64,000 bases of DNA from Sulfuricurvum sp. MLSB (GCF_000747095.1 NZ_JQGL01000006.1:18155-82154); one strand, 5' to 3'; positions 16,264-25,929 are shown, counted from the first letter of the stretch. Numbers and translations: made by a program. The notes: generated by a model from the letters alone, not told the origin.

Positions 16264-16320
16264 CAGACTTAGGATCTGGTGCCTCACGGTGTGAAGGTTC
16301 AAGTCCTTTCGTCCGCACCA
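16264..16320 (+). other. attachment site: 3' fragment of tRNA-Leu(UAG)
   Basis: The sequence runs from the anticodon stem (CAGA, loop CTTAGGA with anticodon TAG, TCTG) through the long variable arm and the T arm (GAAGG-TTCAAGT-CCTTT) to the encoded CCA at 16318-16320. The D arm and 5' acceptor strand are absent; the bases before it are unrelated AT-rich DNA. It cannot be a working tRNA. It is the displaced half left when an element inserted in the tRNA gene, with the intact copy expected at the other end. Confidence 0.9.
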
Positions 16321-16370
16321 CCCTTTCTCTTTTTTTATTTAATCCCTGTTTATTAACTCATTAATTCGCT

Positions 16371-16380
16371 TGGCTATAAT
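16371..16380 (+). promoter_or_regulatory. extended -10 promoter element of the P-type ATPase gene
   Basis: TGGCTATAAT is an extended -10 box placed 30 bp before the ATPase start. No good -35 box is visible, as is common in this phylum. A T-run just after the tRNA fragment (16330-16340) may separate upstream transcription. Confidence 0.5.
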
Positions 16381-16409
16381 AGTTGTCAATCCTTGTCAAA
16401 AGGCGGCAC

Positions 16410-18968
16410 ATGGAACTTCCGAAATCTCCTTGGTCTCAAAGCCCGCAAGTACTTTTTGATCAATTGCGTACCTCGTCCGAAGGGCTGAATGCTGTCGATG
16501 CCGAAGAACGACTGGAGCATTTCGGCCCGAATACCCTCAAAGAAGAACAACGCTCCGGGATTTCCCTTTTTATCGGCCAGTTTGCCAGCCCCATCGTGAT
16601 TATCCTCGTTGTTGCCGCCGTCATAAGTTTTGCGATGGATCACACCAAAGACGGGATTATTATCCTGGCCATCCTTATTATCAACGCTCTGCTCGGATTT
16701 TATCAGGAGCTTAAAGCCGAAACGTCGATTCGGGCGCTACAGCGGCTTACCGAGAGCCATGTACGGGTCTTGCGAAACGGCATCGAAGCGTTGATCCCGT
16801 CGCGCGAACTGGTACCGGGAGACATCGTTATCCTCGCCGAGGGGGATATCGTCCCCGCCGACATTCGCCTCATTGATTCGCATGCTCTTCAGGCAGACGA
16901 AGCCGTTTTGACCGGCGAATCACTTCCCTGCGACAAAAATTCCCACATCGTGCCGGATCATGCCGCACCGATATTCGAACGCCGCAACATCCTCTTTTCG
17001 GGAACGTCGATACTTCGCGGCAAAACGACCTCTATCGTAGTGGCCACCGGAGAATCGACCGAAATCGCCCGCATAGCGCGATCCGCACAGGAGGATTCCC
17101 CCCAATCGCCTCTGACACGTTCCATACAGCACTTTTCCAAACTCCTTCTGATCGCCATCATTCTTATCCTCTCTTTTCTTGCGTTCATTGCACTGATGCA
17201 GGGACGCGGCATCGACGAAGTAGCGACATTCATGCTCGCACAGCTCGTTTCCGCTGTGCCCGAAGGGCTTCCCATCGTCATCACCCTCATCCTGGCTATC
17301 GGTGCCTATCGGCTAAGCCGGCATAAAATCCTTGTTCGGCATCTTCCTTCCGTCGAATCGCTCGGAAGCGCGACCCTCATAGCTACCGACAAAACAGGAA
17401 CCGTCACGGAAGGAGTTTTGTCGGTCAAGGAAGAAATCGCCCTGGATTCATCCGCGCTGAGGATATGCGCCGCATTGTGCAATGACGCCAAGAACGGGCA
17501 TGGAGACGGCGTCGACGTCGCTCTTGCCAAATGGCTCGGAGACGATTTTGAGGCAACGAATCTTCGGTACGAGCGGGTTTTCTACCACCCTTTCGACCCC
17601 GTGACCCGTATGATGGCAACCGTCAACCGATTCGACGGTTCCGAAAAACTGTACGTCAAAGGAGCGTACGAAGCGCTGCTGCCGCTATCGGTCAACCCCG
17701 ACGACGAGCTTTTATACCTCAAAACCGCCCACAATGAAATGGCTTCACAGGGGCTTCGGGTATTGGCGTTCGGCGTCAGCGACCGCCATTGGGAAGACCC
17801 CTCATCCGCGCCCATTGTCCTTACCGGACTGGTCGCTTTTGCCGATCGCCCGAAAGCGGGAGCCGCAGAAGCCATAGCCCTCGCCAAAAAAGCGGGGATA
17901 CGGTTTATCATGATCACCGGGGACAACCCGATCACGGCGCACGTCATTGCCCGTGAAGTCGGAATGGCGGAAGCCGACCTGCACATTCTCACAGGAGCCG
18001 ATATCGACCGCATGGACGATATCGCATTGCAAAAAGCCCTCAAAAACACCTCTGTCATCGCGCGTGCGATGCCGGAACACAAATACCGCATCGTCCAGAC
18101 GCTTCAGCATGATGGGGAAATTGTCGCCGTAACCGGAGACGGGGTCAATGACGTGCCTGCACTTAAAGCCGCCGATCTTGGGATCGCCATGGGCAACGGC
18201 AGCGAAGCGGCGAAATCGTCGGCCAAAATGGTACTGGTGGACAACAATCTGGGGGTTATCGTCGATGCGATACGCCAGGGACGCGTCATCGCCGATAACC
18301 TGCGCAAAGTCCTCTTTTACCTGCTATCAACGAGCCTTGGGGAAATCATGATTATCAGTGTTGCCATTCTGATGGCGCTTCCTCTGCCGCTCCATCCGAC
18401 CCAGATCCTATGGATCAACATCGTCACCGACGGAGTAAACGACAAAATGTTTTCCATGTGCAAAGAAGAAGGAAACGTTATGACGCGGGGTGTACGTGGC
18501 CTGAAACAGCAGTTTTTCGATAGGGCAACGCTGCTGCGTCTGGTCTGGTTTGCGTTTGCGACCGCGCTGATGTCCATCTCTCTTTTCTTGTACCTTCTCT
18601 CAACCGACCATCCCTACGAAACGGCATTGACCGCAACGTTTTGTACGGTCGTCGTCGCGCAGTGGATCAACGCCGTTTTTGCCCAAAAAGAATCCGAACC
18701 TTTGTTAAAAAACATCAGACGCACCCTTACGATCAATCCATGGATATGGATGGGGATCACCACGGGAGTCGCTTTGCAGGGGATCGCGTTGTACATCATC
18801 CCGGAATGGTTTCACGTCATCCCCCCCTCCGCAGAGATACTGGGATACGTTTTTATCGCTTCGACGGGGATTTTTATCCTCGAGGAGGGGTACAAATGGG
18901 GAGAATATTGGCTGAAACGACGCAGTACTTCCACTCACTCTTCAATCAGCACGGCCGCAGGTTCGTAA
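16410..18968 (+). CDS. P2-type cation-transporting ATPase
   Basis: This 852-residue ion pump belongs to the Ca2+/Mn2+-ATPase-like group. In order it shows a cation ATPase N-terminal domain, two membrane helices, the actuator motif LTGES, the helix-4 motif PEGLP, the phosphorylated Asp327 in DKTGT, the nucleotide-binding region, TGDGVNDVPALKAADLGIAMG, and C-terminal helices. In helix 6 the usual N-x-x-TD is kept (NIVTDG), but the segment after it reads VNDKMF rather than the common LPA-L, so the ion is uncertain. The start at 16410 has AAGG and CGG upstream; a TTG at 16383 is an alternative. Its end overlaps the convergent EAL gene by 34 bp. Confidence 0.9.
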   Translation: MELPKSPWSQSPQVLFDQLRTSSEGLNAVDAEERLEHFGPNTLKEEQRSGISLFIGQFASPIVIILVVAAVISFAMDHTKDGIIILAILIINALLGFYQELKAETSIRALQRLTESHVRVLRNGIEALIPSRELVPGDIVILAEGDIVPADIRLIDSHALQADEAVLTGESLPCDKNSHIVPDHAAPIFERRNILFSGTSILRGKTTSIVVATGESTEIARIARSAQEDSPQSPLTRSIQHFSKLLLIAIILILSFLAFIALMQGRGIDEVATFMLAQLVSAVPEGLPIVITLILAIGAYRLSRHKILVRHLPSVESLGSATLIATDKTGTVTEGVLSVKEEIALDSSALRICAALCNDAKNGHGDGVDVALAKWLGDDFEATNLRYERVFYHPFDPVTRMMATVNRFDGSEKLYVKGAYEALLPLSVNPDDELLYLKTAHNEMASQGLRVLAFGVSDRHWEDPSSAPIVLTGLVAFADRPKAGAAEAIALAKKAGIRFIMITGDNPITAHVIAREVGMAEADLHILTGADIDRMDDIALQKALKNTSVIARAMPEHKYRIVQTLQHDGEIVAVTGDGVNDVPALKAADLGIAMGNGSEAAKSSAKMVLVDNNLGVIVDAIRQGRVIADNLRKVLFYLLSTSLGEIMIISVAILMALPLPLHPTQILWINIVTDGVNDKMFSMCKEEGNVMTRGVRGLKQQFFDRATLLRLVWFAFATALMSISLFLYLLSTDHPYETALTATFCTVVVAQWINAVFAQKESEPLLKNIRRTLTINPWIWMGITTGVALQGIALYIIPEWFHVIPPSAEILGYVFIASTGIFILEEGYKWGEYWLKRRSTSTHSSISTAAGS

Positions 18969-21391
18969 AAATAATACCCTTGCGAAGCATCGATCCCGAT
19001 CGCTTTGACGCGCTCAAAAATCTCTTCGCTCGCCACAAATTCCGCTACGGTAGTGATTCCCATTTCATGGGCAAATTCGGCAATATGCTTGACGAATATC
19101 TGGGCGTTCCGGTCATGCGGAAGATTTTTGATCAACGTTCCGTCAATTTTGAGCGTATCGACATTGAGTCTCAGGAGGTGGTCAAAATTCGAGTATCCCG
19201 CACCGAAATCATCGATCGCGAAACGGCATCCGATCGATTTAAACCGGTCGATAAATCCGCAGACCGCATCGTAATTTTCAAACCCTTCGCTCTCCAAAAT
19301 CTCAAAAATGATCAATTTTCCCATCCCTTCGGTCAGAATGGTCGATTCAAGATAATCCGCCAAATCCGGATTCGTCAAATCCTGAGTGGAAAGATTCAGA
19401 CTCACCGGCAAAGACCGCCCTTTAAATTCTTTGATCACTTTATCGATCATCATTTTGGTCAATTCGGGATAAATTTTCGTTTTTTTGGCAATATCCAGAA
19501 ACAGATACGGCGAAATCACTTTGCCGTCATGATCGATAAGGCGGACAAGTGCTTCATATTTGGTAATTTTTTGGGTAGCATTATCGACGATCGGCTGAAA
19601 ATAGGGAACGATGCGCGATTCCTCGACCGCTTCTTTAATCCGTTTGTACCAGGCGATGTTGTTCCCCTGTTCTTGCTTGAATTCAAACGAGAACACTTCC
19701 AGACTGTGCCGTTTTAGTTTTGCCTGTTTCAATGCGGCGGTGGCATGCTCGAGCACCCGATCCGAAGCCGGGGCGATACCGACCGTAATTGTCAGAACAA
19801 TCTCGATCCCCTCAATCACAAACGACTCTTTTTGCGTCAGAGTAATCAGTTTGTCGAGAAATTCGATGCACCGGCTCATGTCACTGCAATCATCGTACAC
19901 CAAGGCATATTCATCATTCCCCATTTTGTATAGGGAAATATTTTTCTCGGTAGCGAGTATTCTTCTGAGCCAATGTCCGTATCCCGACAAAATAGCATCA
20001 CCGATTGCAATCCCGTACACGTCGTTGATATCGCTGAACCGGTCAATATTGATGATAGCCAATGCGGATACGCTTTCTTGCGCAAGTGCTTCCACTAGCG
20101 AAAACCGGTTGGGAAGATCGGTTACCGAATCGGTCGTAAGATGGTATTGCAGCTGCCGACGCTGGGTAAATGAGCCGATGGCAAATCCGATATCGCCGGC
20201 CAGTTCTTCGAGCATGGCAATCTCTTTGGGCTCAAAACCCTGCGAATGTTTGGCATAAATCGTTATGGCTCCCATCGGAGGCTTATCAATGTTCTCCACA
20301 AGCGGAATGGCAATAACCGAACCGAATCTTCCTTTTTCGGCAATGTAGCGCCATGCCCCTAGTGACGTATTATGTTCCAGATGATCGACAATGATCGTCT
20401 CTCTGTCTTTTACAGCCAGCACCGAGGGTTCCAGATCATCTGCCTGGTCCTGATTCAGATCGATTTTCATCCCCGGATAAAGGTATCCCGTCGTATCTTC
20501 GGAAAACGCTTCGACGACAAGGGTATCCTCTTTTTTAAGGGTAATATGACACAGCGCATACCCCGGATGTTCGGAGAGCCGTGTGCACGAATGGCTCAAC
20601 AGTTCATGTATGTCTTTCGCCGTCAACAAATATTGATTGATATCGGCCACGGTCCGAAGGATTCCATCAAGATAGCGGGTCTCATCCAACGCTTCTTTAA
20701 GGTGGTCTTGCTGCATTTTCATGGAACCGAAAGATTCGCTTAACGTTTTGTCCAGTAAAGAGAATTCCTCAATCAAGTGCTTTTGGTAGCCCGTTTCCTG
20801 CTTTTCGGCCCGTGAAGCAATCTGCTCCAACGGTGAGATAATCCATCGGCGGACTACCAAGAAAGCACTCAACGCCAAAACGGCAAACACCAGAAACAAT
20901 GCGATACCGTAAAACAGCGCGATTTGCTTCAGCCGACCGAAAATGAATTCTTCATTCAAATCGATCAGCAGCAAAGCGCTTTCCTGCTGCGCCTCGGGAA
21001 AATAGGTCAACTTAACCGCATAGAGCAGATGATGCTCCCGTATCCCCCGTTGAATGTCGGCAATCGGGCGATACCCCTCGCCGATCAACTTCCCGCTCAA
21101 CGAGCGCGAAGAAGACATGGTTATCGTTTTACCATCCACAGAGAGGGAAAAAACCTCCACGGCATCATCAATGGCGGCGGATTGATCCAACAACGTCTGA
21201 ACCGCATCGGCATGATTGCTTTGGAGCGCTTTGGTCAAATCCTCTTCAAGATTAAAAATACTTTGATTCAATGCGGTTCCCACATATTTCAACGTCATCG
21301 TCCGTTCAACATAGTAAAAACCTGCCGAAACGACGGCAATGGCCAAAAAAACGATGGCGATGTTTATGAGGATAAAACGCTGGATTTTCAC
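18935..21391 (-). CDS. membrane GAF-GGDEF-EAL protein, likely c-di-GMP phosphodiesterase
   Basis: This 818-residue signalling protein has two N-terminal membrane helices (about 7-28 and 160-185) around a periplasmic sensor, then a HAMP-like linker, a GAF domain (about 250-405), a GGDEF domain (about 415-560) and an EAL domain (about 570-815). The GGDEF signature reads GNDEY, so cyclase activity is probably lost. The EAL domain keeps EAL, NLS, EILES, DDFGAGYSN and KIDG, consistent with activity. Its start overlaps the stop of the upstream binding-protein gene (ATGA), so it probably responds to what that protein binds. Confidence 0.9.
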   Translation of the reverse strand: MKIQRFILINIAIVFLAIAVVSAGFYYVERTMTLKYVGTALNQSIFNLEEDLTKALQSNHADAVQTLLDQSAAIDDAVEVFSLSVDGKTITMSSSRSLSGKLIGEGYRPIADIQRGIREHHLLYAVKLTYFPEAQQESALLLIDLNEEFIFGRLKQIALFYGIALFLVFAVLALSAFLVVRRWIISPLEQIASRAEKQETGYQKHLIEEFSLLDKTLSESFGSMKMQQDHLKEALDETRYLDGILRTVADINQYLLTAKDIHELLSHSCTRLSEHPGYALCHITLKKEDTLVVEAFSEDTTGYLYPGMKIDLNQDQADDLEPSVLAVKDRETIIVDHLEHNTSLGAWRYIAEKGRFGSVIAIPLVENIDKPPMGAITIYAKHSQGFEPKEIAMLEELAGDIGFAIGSFTQRRQLQYHLTTDSVTDLPNRFSLVEALAQESVSALAIINIDRFSDINDVYGIAIGDAILSGYGHWLRRILATEKNISLYKMGNDEYALVYDDCSDMSRCIEFLDKLITLTQKESFVIEGIEIVLTITVGIAPASDRVLEHATAALKQAKLKRHSLEVFSFEFKQEQGNNIAWYKRIKEAVEESRIVPYFQPIVDNATQKITKYEALVRLIDHDGKVISPYLFLDIAKKTKIYPELTKMMIDKVIKEFKGRSLPVSLNLSTQDLTNPDLADYLESTILTEGMGKLIIFEILESEGFENYDAVCGFIDRFKSIGCRFAIDDFGAGYSNFDHLLRLNVDTLKIDGTLIKNLPHDRNAQIFVKHIAEFAHEMGITTVAEFVASEEIFERVKAIGIDASQGYYFYEPAAVLIEE

Positions 21392-22320
21392 GGCAGCAAC
21401 CTGTCTGTTTTAACCTGTTGGCTATTTAGATGGGCTACGATAGTCTCGGGTACGGTGTCGTTCAGCCACTCTATCCCTTCGGTACTCGCCATAAACTCTT
21501 CATACGTTTGTCCTTCCAGATATCCTTTGATCGTCGCGTAATATTCTTTCGGATCTTCTCTGAAACGTTTGATCGCCAAGCTCAAGATCTCTTTGAGCCG
21601 GATAAATTCCTGCTTATTTGCGTCGATCACTTTTTCATCGACGAAGAGCGCATCAATGACATAAAAGCTGTTCATGGTCTGGGTTGAGGCTATCGTCTGA
21701 TACCCTTTTTTGGTCAGTTCCGAAAGATACGGCGCATAGGAAATAATAATGACGGGGTCTTCTCGCATGGGCAATGTGCCGATATTTTTTTGGGACGCGT
21801 CTATTTGGCTGAAAACAAGTGATTCCATTTTTTGCTCTTTGACGAAAGCTTCAAAAAAATCTTCATTGAGCGACCCGCGTTCCAGAAAAACTTTGATCGG
21901 GCTTTTCACGGAACGCAGTTCTTCCAAGGTTCGGTTTGAGAGGATGGCATCGGCCCCATACGAATGATCAATCAGGAAAACGGGCTTGATAGCATGCTGT
22001 TCTTTGAAATGCATCAATTCGTATTGCGTTGCGGTAAACCCCTGCGTAAATCCCCGCTGGTAAAGACGGGCGTTGTCGGTGAGGTCGACAAGCCACATGA
22101 AGCGAAACGGCGTCTTTTCCAGCCACCCTTTCTCCTGAGCATAGATAAACGGGGTAAAACCAACCCACGGATTCGTGGAAATCCGGATTTCGGAGGACGT
22201 TTGGGGACGACTCATATAGTAATACAGAGAAACGGCGACAATCGATATCAACAAAACGATAACAACGCTGATAGCATAAGCTTTTTTCATACGGTATGCT
22301 CTTGATTTAAAATATTTCAT
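21388..22320 (-). CDS. membrane-anchored ABC-type substrate-binding protein (NMT1/THI5-like)
   Basis: This 310-residue protein has one N-terminal membrane segment (AYAISVVIVLLISIVAVSLY) and a periplasmic binding domain beginning RISTNPWVGFTPFIYAQEKG, the pattern of taurine/thiamine-precursor-type binding proteins. No transporter genes are nearby; instead it is coupled to a GGDEF/EAL sensor gene by a 4-bp overlap. The likely role is as ligand sensor for c-di-GMP signalling. An ATG at 22290, with AAGAG upstream, is a plausible alternative start. Confidence 0.82.
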   Translation of the reverse strand: MKYFKSRAYRMKKAYAISVVIVLLISIVAVSLYYYMSRPQTSSEIRISTNPWVGFTPFIYAQEKGWLEKTPFRFMWLVDLTDNARLYQRGFTQGFTATQYELMHFKEQHAIKPVFLIDHSYGADAILSNRTLEELRSVKSPIKVFLERGSLNEDFFEAFVKEQKMESLVFSQIDASQKNIGTLPMREDPVIIISYAPYLSELTKKGYQTIASTQTMNSFYVIDALFVDEKVIDANKQEFIRLKEILSLAIKRFREDPKEYYATIKGYLEGQTYEEFMASTEGIEWLNDTVPETIVAHLNSQQVKTDRLLP

Positions 22321-22466
22321 TGCCCTATTGTTAACATAGTAACATAATTTTCGTCATTCACAGATACGCACGCAATGAAACAATCTTGTATCACGATATA
22401 TACCCTGGACCGTTTTCACTGCCATAATGCTACAATTACATTTATTTTTGGTTCGGGAGTACCTGC

Positions 22467-23309
22467 GTGCACTATCTGTTAATGGTTTTTTTACTCATCG
22501 CTGCGACAGGATGGAGCAATGACGCTTTCACCGGAAAAAGTACCGTCATCATTCTTCCTTCCCCGGCGGGACAGGTATCTGCACCGGATAAAAATCTGAG
22601 CGTCGTCATGCATCCGCTGGATCGTTCCAAAGGAATCGTTATTGTCCCGGTCGATTATTATGCCTCTGCGGGAGACTACAATTTGACCTGGAATACCCCG
22701 GGCCGGAAAGTACCGTTGCCGCTGAGTATCAAGACTGTTTCCTACCCTGCCGAAACCCTTAGCGTCGATCCCTCAAAAGTGACTCCCCCGCCCGAAGCGC
22801 TGGAGAGGATAGCGCAGGAGCAGGCCGAAGCGATGTCCATCTATAACACCTTCACGCCGATCCGTTATTGGGATAAACCTTTTATCCGACCGCTGGAAAG
22901 CAACATTACCAGCGAATACGGCTCTGCGCGCACCTATAACGGCACACTTAAAAGCTATCACGGCGGGGTTGATTTCCGCGCACGGACACCGCTTTCTATC
23001 CTGGCGGCAAATGACGGTATCGTCGTTTTGGCCAAAGAGCGTTATTACGCCGGAGGAACCGTTATCATCGATCACGGAGAAGGGCTTTACAGCTGCTATT
23101 TTCACCTCAGCCGTTTTGACGTCAACGTCGGCGATCAGGTGAAACAGGGACAATCTATCGGGCTAACCGGTGCAACGGGACGGATTACGGGACCTCATCT
23201 GCATTTCGGGATCATGGCACATGCTCATCAAACCGATCCTCTGTACCTGATCGAACAAATCAACATGCTTTTTAAACAAGAATCCCAAGGGCAGCTTGCC
23301 ACCCGTTAG
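22467..23309 (+). CDS. M23 family metallopeptidase, peptidoglycan hydrolase
   Basis: This 280-residue protein has a signal peptide (start GTG at 22467, LLMVFLLIAATGWS), an N-terminal beta domain and a C-terminal M23 peptidase domain. Zinc-binding residues are visible in YHGGVDFR (His-x3-Asp) and GPHLHFG (His-x-His). These enzymes cut peptide bonds in the cell-wall peptidoglycan in the periplasm; in helical members of this phylum relatives act on cell shape, but this one has not been assigned. It stands alone, convergent with the rlmN operon. Confidence 0.9.
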   Translation: MHYLLMVFLLIAATGWSNDAFTGKSTVIILPSPAGQVSAPDKNLSVVMHPLDRSKGIVIVPVDYYASAGDYNLTWNTPGRKVPLPLSIKTVSYPAETLSVDPSKVTPPPEALERIAQEQAEAMSIYNTFTPIRYWDKPFIRPLESNITSEYGSARTYNGTLKSYHGGVDFRARTPLSILAANDGIVVLAKERYYAGGTVIIDHGEGLYSCYFHLSRFDVNVGDQVKQGQSIGLTGATGRITGPHLHFGIMAHAHQTDPLYLIEQINMLFKQESQGQLATR

Positions 23310-23317
23310 CATCCTTG

Positions 23318-23413
23318 TTAATCTTTCTTAATGGCGGCCCAGATAAAGCCGCCCAGCCCGATCCCCACGACAAGTACCAAAAATCCCACCTGGAACCAAT
23401 CCATCGCGCTCAT
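23318..23413 (-). CDS. 31-residue membrane protein coupled to rlmN
   Basis: A tiny reading frame starts with ATG at 23413, overlapping the rlmN stop (ATGA). A strong AGGAGG lies at the right distance upstream within the rlmN end. The product begins [17 protein letters not shown], has one hydrophobic helix (about 6-28) with glycines in GIGLGG, and ends AAIKKD: a typical single-span small protein with a positive cytoplasmic tail. The strong ribosome-binding site and overlap argue that it is expressed. Function unknown. Confidence 0.7.
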   Translation of the reverse strand: MSAMDWFQVGFLVLVVGIGLGGFIWAAIKKD

Positions 23414-24486
23414 TGTCCCGCCTCCTTTAAATCTTTTTCTTTAAGTTGACCGCACGCGGCGCTGATGTCCAGACCCTTTGAATCTCGGATCGTGCAGAGT
23501 ACCCCGTGCTTGATCAGGTATTCCTGAAACGCGACCATGTCGGCACGAGAAGGACGCTGATAATCGCTTCCGGGATAGGGGTTGAAATAGATCAAATTCA
23601 CCTTCGCCTTGATCCCGTGCAGCAGCTTCACAAGCTTTTTGGCCGAGCCGAGGTCGTCGTTTTTGCCCTTGATGACGAGGTATTCGAACATGACCCGCTT
23701 ACGGGTATCGATCGGGAACCGTTTCACTGCGTCGATGATCGAGGCGATATTGTAGGCTTTGTTCATCGGGATCAGCTCGCTGCGCAGCTCATCGTCGACG
23801 GCGTGAAGGCTGATCGCGATATGGACGCCCAGATCCATCTGCCCCAGCTTGTCGATCTTGGTACTCAGACCGCTCGTCGAGACTGTCTGACGTTTCCCTG
23901 AAATACTCAAACCTTCTTCGTCTTTCAATATCTGTATCGCACGTGCTAGATTATCGAGGTTATCCAGCGGCTCCCCCATCCCCATATAGACGATGTTGAG
24001 ACGGCGATGGGCGGCGAGGTCGTTGTCCATTTTAACGGCCAGCACCTGTGCAACGATCTCCCCGGCACTCAGATCGCGGGTGAATCCCCCCTTGGCGGTG
24101 AGGCAGAACGAACATCCCACTTTGCACCCCACCTGCGTCGAGACGCACACGGTAAAGCGGGCTTCATGTTCGATGTTCCCTTCCTCGTCGATACTTTCGT
24201 CTTTCATCTTGAGCCACACCGTCTCGACCGTTTTACCGTCACTCAGCTCGAAAAGATATTTGATCGTCCCGTCGGTTGAACACTCTTTACGGGCAATTTT
24301 AAGGGGCATAATCTCATACTGAGACGCTAATTCTTCGCGCATCGCCTTGGGGAGATTCGCCATCGTCTCAAAGCTCATTGCGTATTGATGGTAGATCCAT
24401 CCCCATATCTGCTTCGCCCGAAATGAGGGCTTCACCATCTGGGCGAGTTCGGCTTTGGTGTAGTCAAGGATACATTTTTTAACCAC
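23410..24486 (-). CDS. rlmN: 23S rRNA/tRNA adenine-C2 methyltransferase RlmN
   Basis: This 358-residue radical SAM enzyme puts a methyl on C2 of A2503 in 23S rRNA and on adenine 37 of some tRNAs. It has the radical SAM cluster motif C-x3-C-x2-C (CKVGCSFC), the GEPLDN segment, and a conserved Cys near the C-terminus (SAACGQL) that would form the protein-RNA link. The length is typical. It overlaps the upstream nucleosidase-like gene by 8 bp and the downstream small gene by 4 bp. Confidence 0.95.
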   Translation of the reverse strand: MVKKCILDYTKAELAQMVKPSFRAKQIWGWIYHQYAMSFETMANLPKAMREELASQYEIMPLKIARKECSTDGTIKYLFELSDGKTVETVWLKMKDESIDEEGNIEHEARFTVCVSTQVGCKVGCSFCLTAKGGFTRDLSAGEIVAQVLAVKMDNDLAAHRRLNIVYMGMGEPLDNLDNLARAIQILKDEEGLSISGKRQTVSTSGLSTKIDKLGQMDLGVHIAISLHAVDDELRSELIPMNKAYNIASIIDAVKRFPIDTRKRVMFEYLVIKGKNDDLGSAKKLVKLLHGIKAKVNLIYFNPYPGSDYQRPSRADMVAFQEYLIKHGVLCTIRDSKGLDISAACGQLKEKDLKEAGQ

Positions 24487-25015
24487 GTATCATCCCTTTT
24501 GTCTGCATGTGTTCACGCAGCAATACTTTGGCGAACCCGTGATTGGCGATAAAGTCGCGGTGGGCGTTCGCATCGCAGTAATTCGTGACGCAAAACACTC
24601 CGCCCGCCGGAATGCCGAATACCTGCGCCACCCGCATCACACTGAAAAATTCCATATTTTCCAATCCGATACCGAGCGATCTCATCTGCTCCATAGCCCG
24701 GGTGCTTGTCGTGATGTAGTTCGAGGAGTTGACGATAACGTCTTTGATCTCCTCCGTTTGCGCCGAAACGACGTTGTCGATGGGGGTGTAGGCATTCTTG
24801 TCCAAAAAGCCCAGTTCGATGTTAGAGGCCGTTTTGGACTCGACGATCTCATGAATCCCGTAATCGCCGTAGCTCCCGGCACTCCCGACGAAAAGGAGAA
24901 ATTCGGGTTTCTCGATCAGACAGTGCCGCGTCAGATTGATCGCGCTGTCGATCAGCCCCACTCCGATCGGGGTCGCAAAATCAAACGTCTCGTTATTCCC
25001 CGCGCACAAGATCAT
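24479..25015 (-). CDS. purine nucleoside phosphorylase/nucleosidase-like protein
   Basis: This 178-residue protein of the PNP/UDP phosphorylase-MTA nucleosidase fold shows [12 protein letters not shown] near 45 and [20 protein letters not shown], which contains the Met-Glu position that binds ribose in this family, and VTNYCD, where Asp is the usual catalytic acid. At 178 residues it is shorter than MTA/SAH nucleosidase (about 230), so substrate is not certain. It overlaps hisF by 4 bp and rlmN by 8 bp. Confidence 0.75.
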   Translation of the reverse strand: MILCAGNNETFDFATPIGVGLIDSAINLTRHCLIEKPEFLLFVGSAGSYGDYGIHEIVESKTASNIELGFLDKNAYTPIDNVVSAQTEEIKDVIVNSSNYITTSTRAMEQMRSLGIGLENMEFFSVMRVAQVFGIPAGGVFCVTNYCDANAHRDFIANHGFAKVLLREHMQTKGMIRG

Positions 25016-25773
25016 AAGCGTACCGGAATCCCGTTGGCGCTGAGATAGCGCTTGAGATCCATGATGTCGATCTCTTTGTAGTGGAAGATGCTTGCCGCGA
25101 GCGCCGCATCGGCGCCGTGATCGAATGCCTCTTTGATGTGCTCCATCGTCCCCGCCCCGCCGCTGGCGATAACCGGGACGTTCACGGTGCGGCTGATCTG
25201 CTCGGTGATGGAGAGATCAAATCCCGCTTTGGTTCCGTCGGCGTCCATCGACGTCAGAAGTATCTCTCCGGCTCCGCGATCTACTACCTCTTTCGCCCAT
25301 TCAAGCGCATTAATCCCCGTATCGACGCGGCCGCCGTTGAGATAGACGTTGTATTGATCCCCCGTTTTTTTGACGTCGATGGCGACAACGATGCATTGGC
25401 TGCCGAACCGCTTTGCCCCTTCGTCGATGAGCTCGGGGCGCTTGATCGCCGCAGAGTTGACGCTCACTTTGTCGCATCCGACCGCGAGGAGCCGGTAAAT
25501 GTCGTCGAGCTTGCGGATACCGCCACCGACGGTAAGGGGGATAAAGACCTCTTTCGCTACCTGTTCGACGATGTGGACGATCGTATCACGCTCTTCGTGC
25601 GAGGCGGTAATATCCAAAAAGGTGAGCTCATCGGCCCCCTCTTCGTTATACCGTTTAGCCACCTCGACCGGATCACCGGCATCTTTGAGCCCGACGAAAT
25701 TGACTCCCTTGACGACGCGGCCGTCTTTGACATCGAGACACGGAATAATCCGTTTTGCAAAAAAATTATCCAT
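25012..25773 (-). CDS. hisF: imidazole glycerol phosphate synthase cyclase subunit HisF
   Basis: This 253-residue (beta/alpha)8 barrel makes imidazole glycerol phosphate and AICAR in histidine synthesis, using ammonia from HisH. Catalytic Asp residues are in [21 protein letters not shown] N-terminus ([16 protein letters not shown]) and in [14 protein letters not shown]. The phosphate-binding ends VGGGIR and ASGGAG are present. It is the first gene of the operon; hisH is not nearby. Confidence 0.96.
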   Translation of the reverse strand: MDNFFAKRIIPCLDVKDGRVVKGVNFVGLKDAGDPVEVAKRYNEEGADELTFLDITASHEERDTIVHIVEQVAKEVFIPLTVGGGIRKLDDIYRLLAVGCDKVSVNSAAIKRPELIDEGAKRFGSQCIVVAIDVKKTGDQYNVYLNGGRVDTGINALEWAKEVVDRGAGEILLTSMDADGTKAGFDLSITEQISRTVNVPVIASGGAGTMEHIKEAFDHGADAALAASIFHYKEIDIMDLKRYLSANGIPVRL

Positions 25774-25843
25774 TTGATACCTTCAACGCAATCATTACGG
25801 AAGTATATCGACGATTACCAAAAGTAACGATAAATCGGTTGCA

Positions 25844-25873
25844 TTGACTTTCTTCGCTTAAACCGCTTATAAT
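25844..25873 (+). promoter_or_regulatory. sigma-70-type promoter of rsmA
   Basis: TTGACT at 25844-25849 and TATAAT at 25868-25873 are 18 bp apart and lie about 57 bp upstream of the rsmA start, in the divergent gap with hisF. Confidence 0.65.
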
Positions 25874-25929
25874 TTGCTTCTTTTATGATTTAATAGGGGA
25901 TTAACACTTTCTGCGATAGAATGTGAGCA

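Larger units (their letters stand above)
1..16320. mobile_element. integrative element in tRNA-Leu(UAG), right part
   Basis: The right border is a displaced 3' part of a tRNA-Leu gene at 16264-16320, and a tyrosine integrase lies just inside it. The interior carries recombinases, a type I restriction-modification pair, a Fic protein and many unknown small genes, unlike the housekeeping genes that start at 16410. Since the displaced tRNA half is at the right end, the restored tRNA-Leu and the left border should lie left of this window, so the element is longer than 16 kb. The interior may be layered: it holds two tyrosine recombinases and one serine resolvase. Extent to the left is inference. 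Confidence 0.8.

Noticed and set aside
16264..16320. functional tRNA-Leu gene
   Set aside because: The D arm and 5' acceptor strand are missing, so it is only an attachment-site fragment.
18641..19717. 358-codon plus-strand frame opposite the EAL gene
   Set aside because: It lies antisense to a strongly supported GGDEF/EAL protein, and its composition (many Arg, His, Phe, Asp) is that of a reverse-strand shadow.
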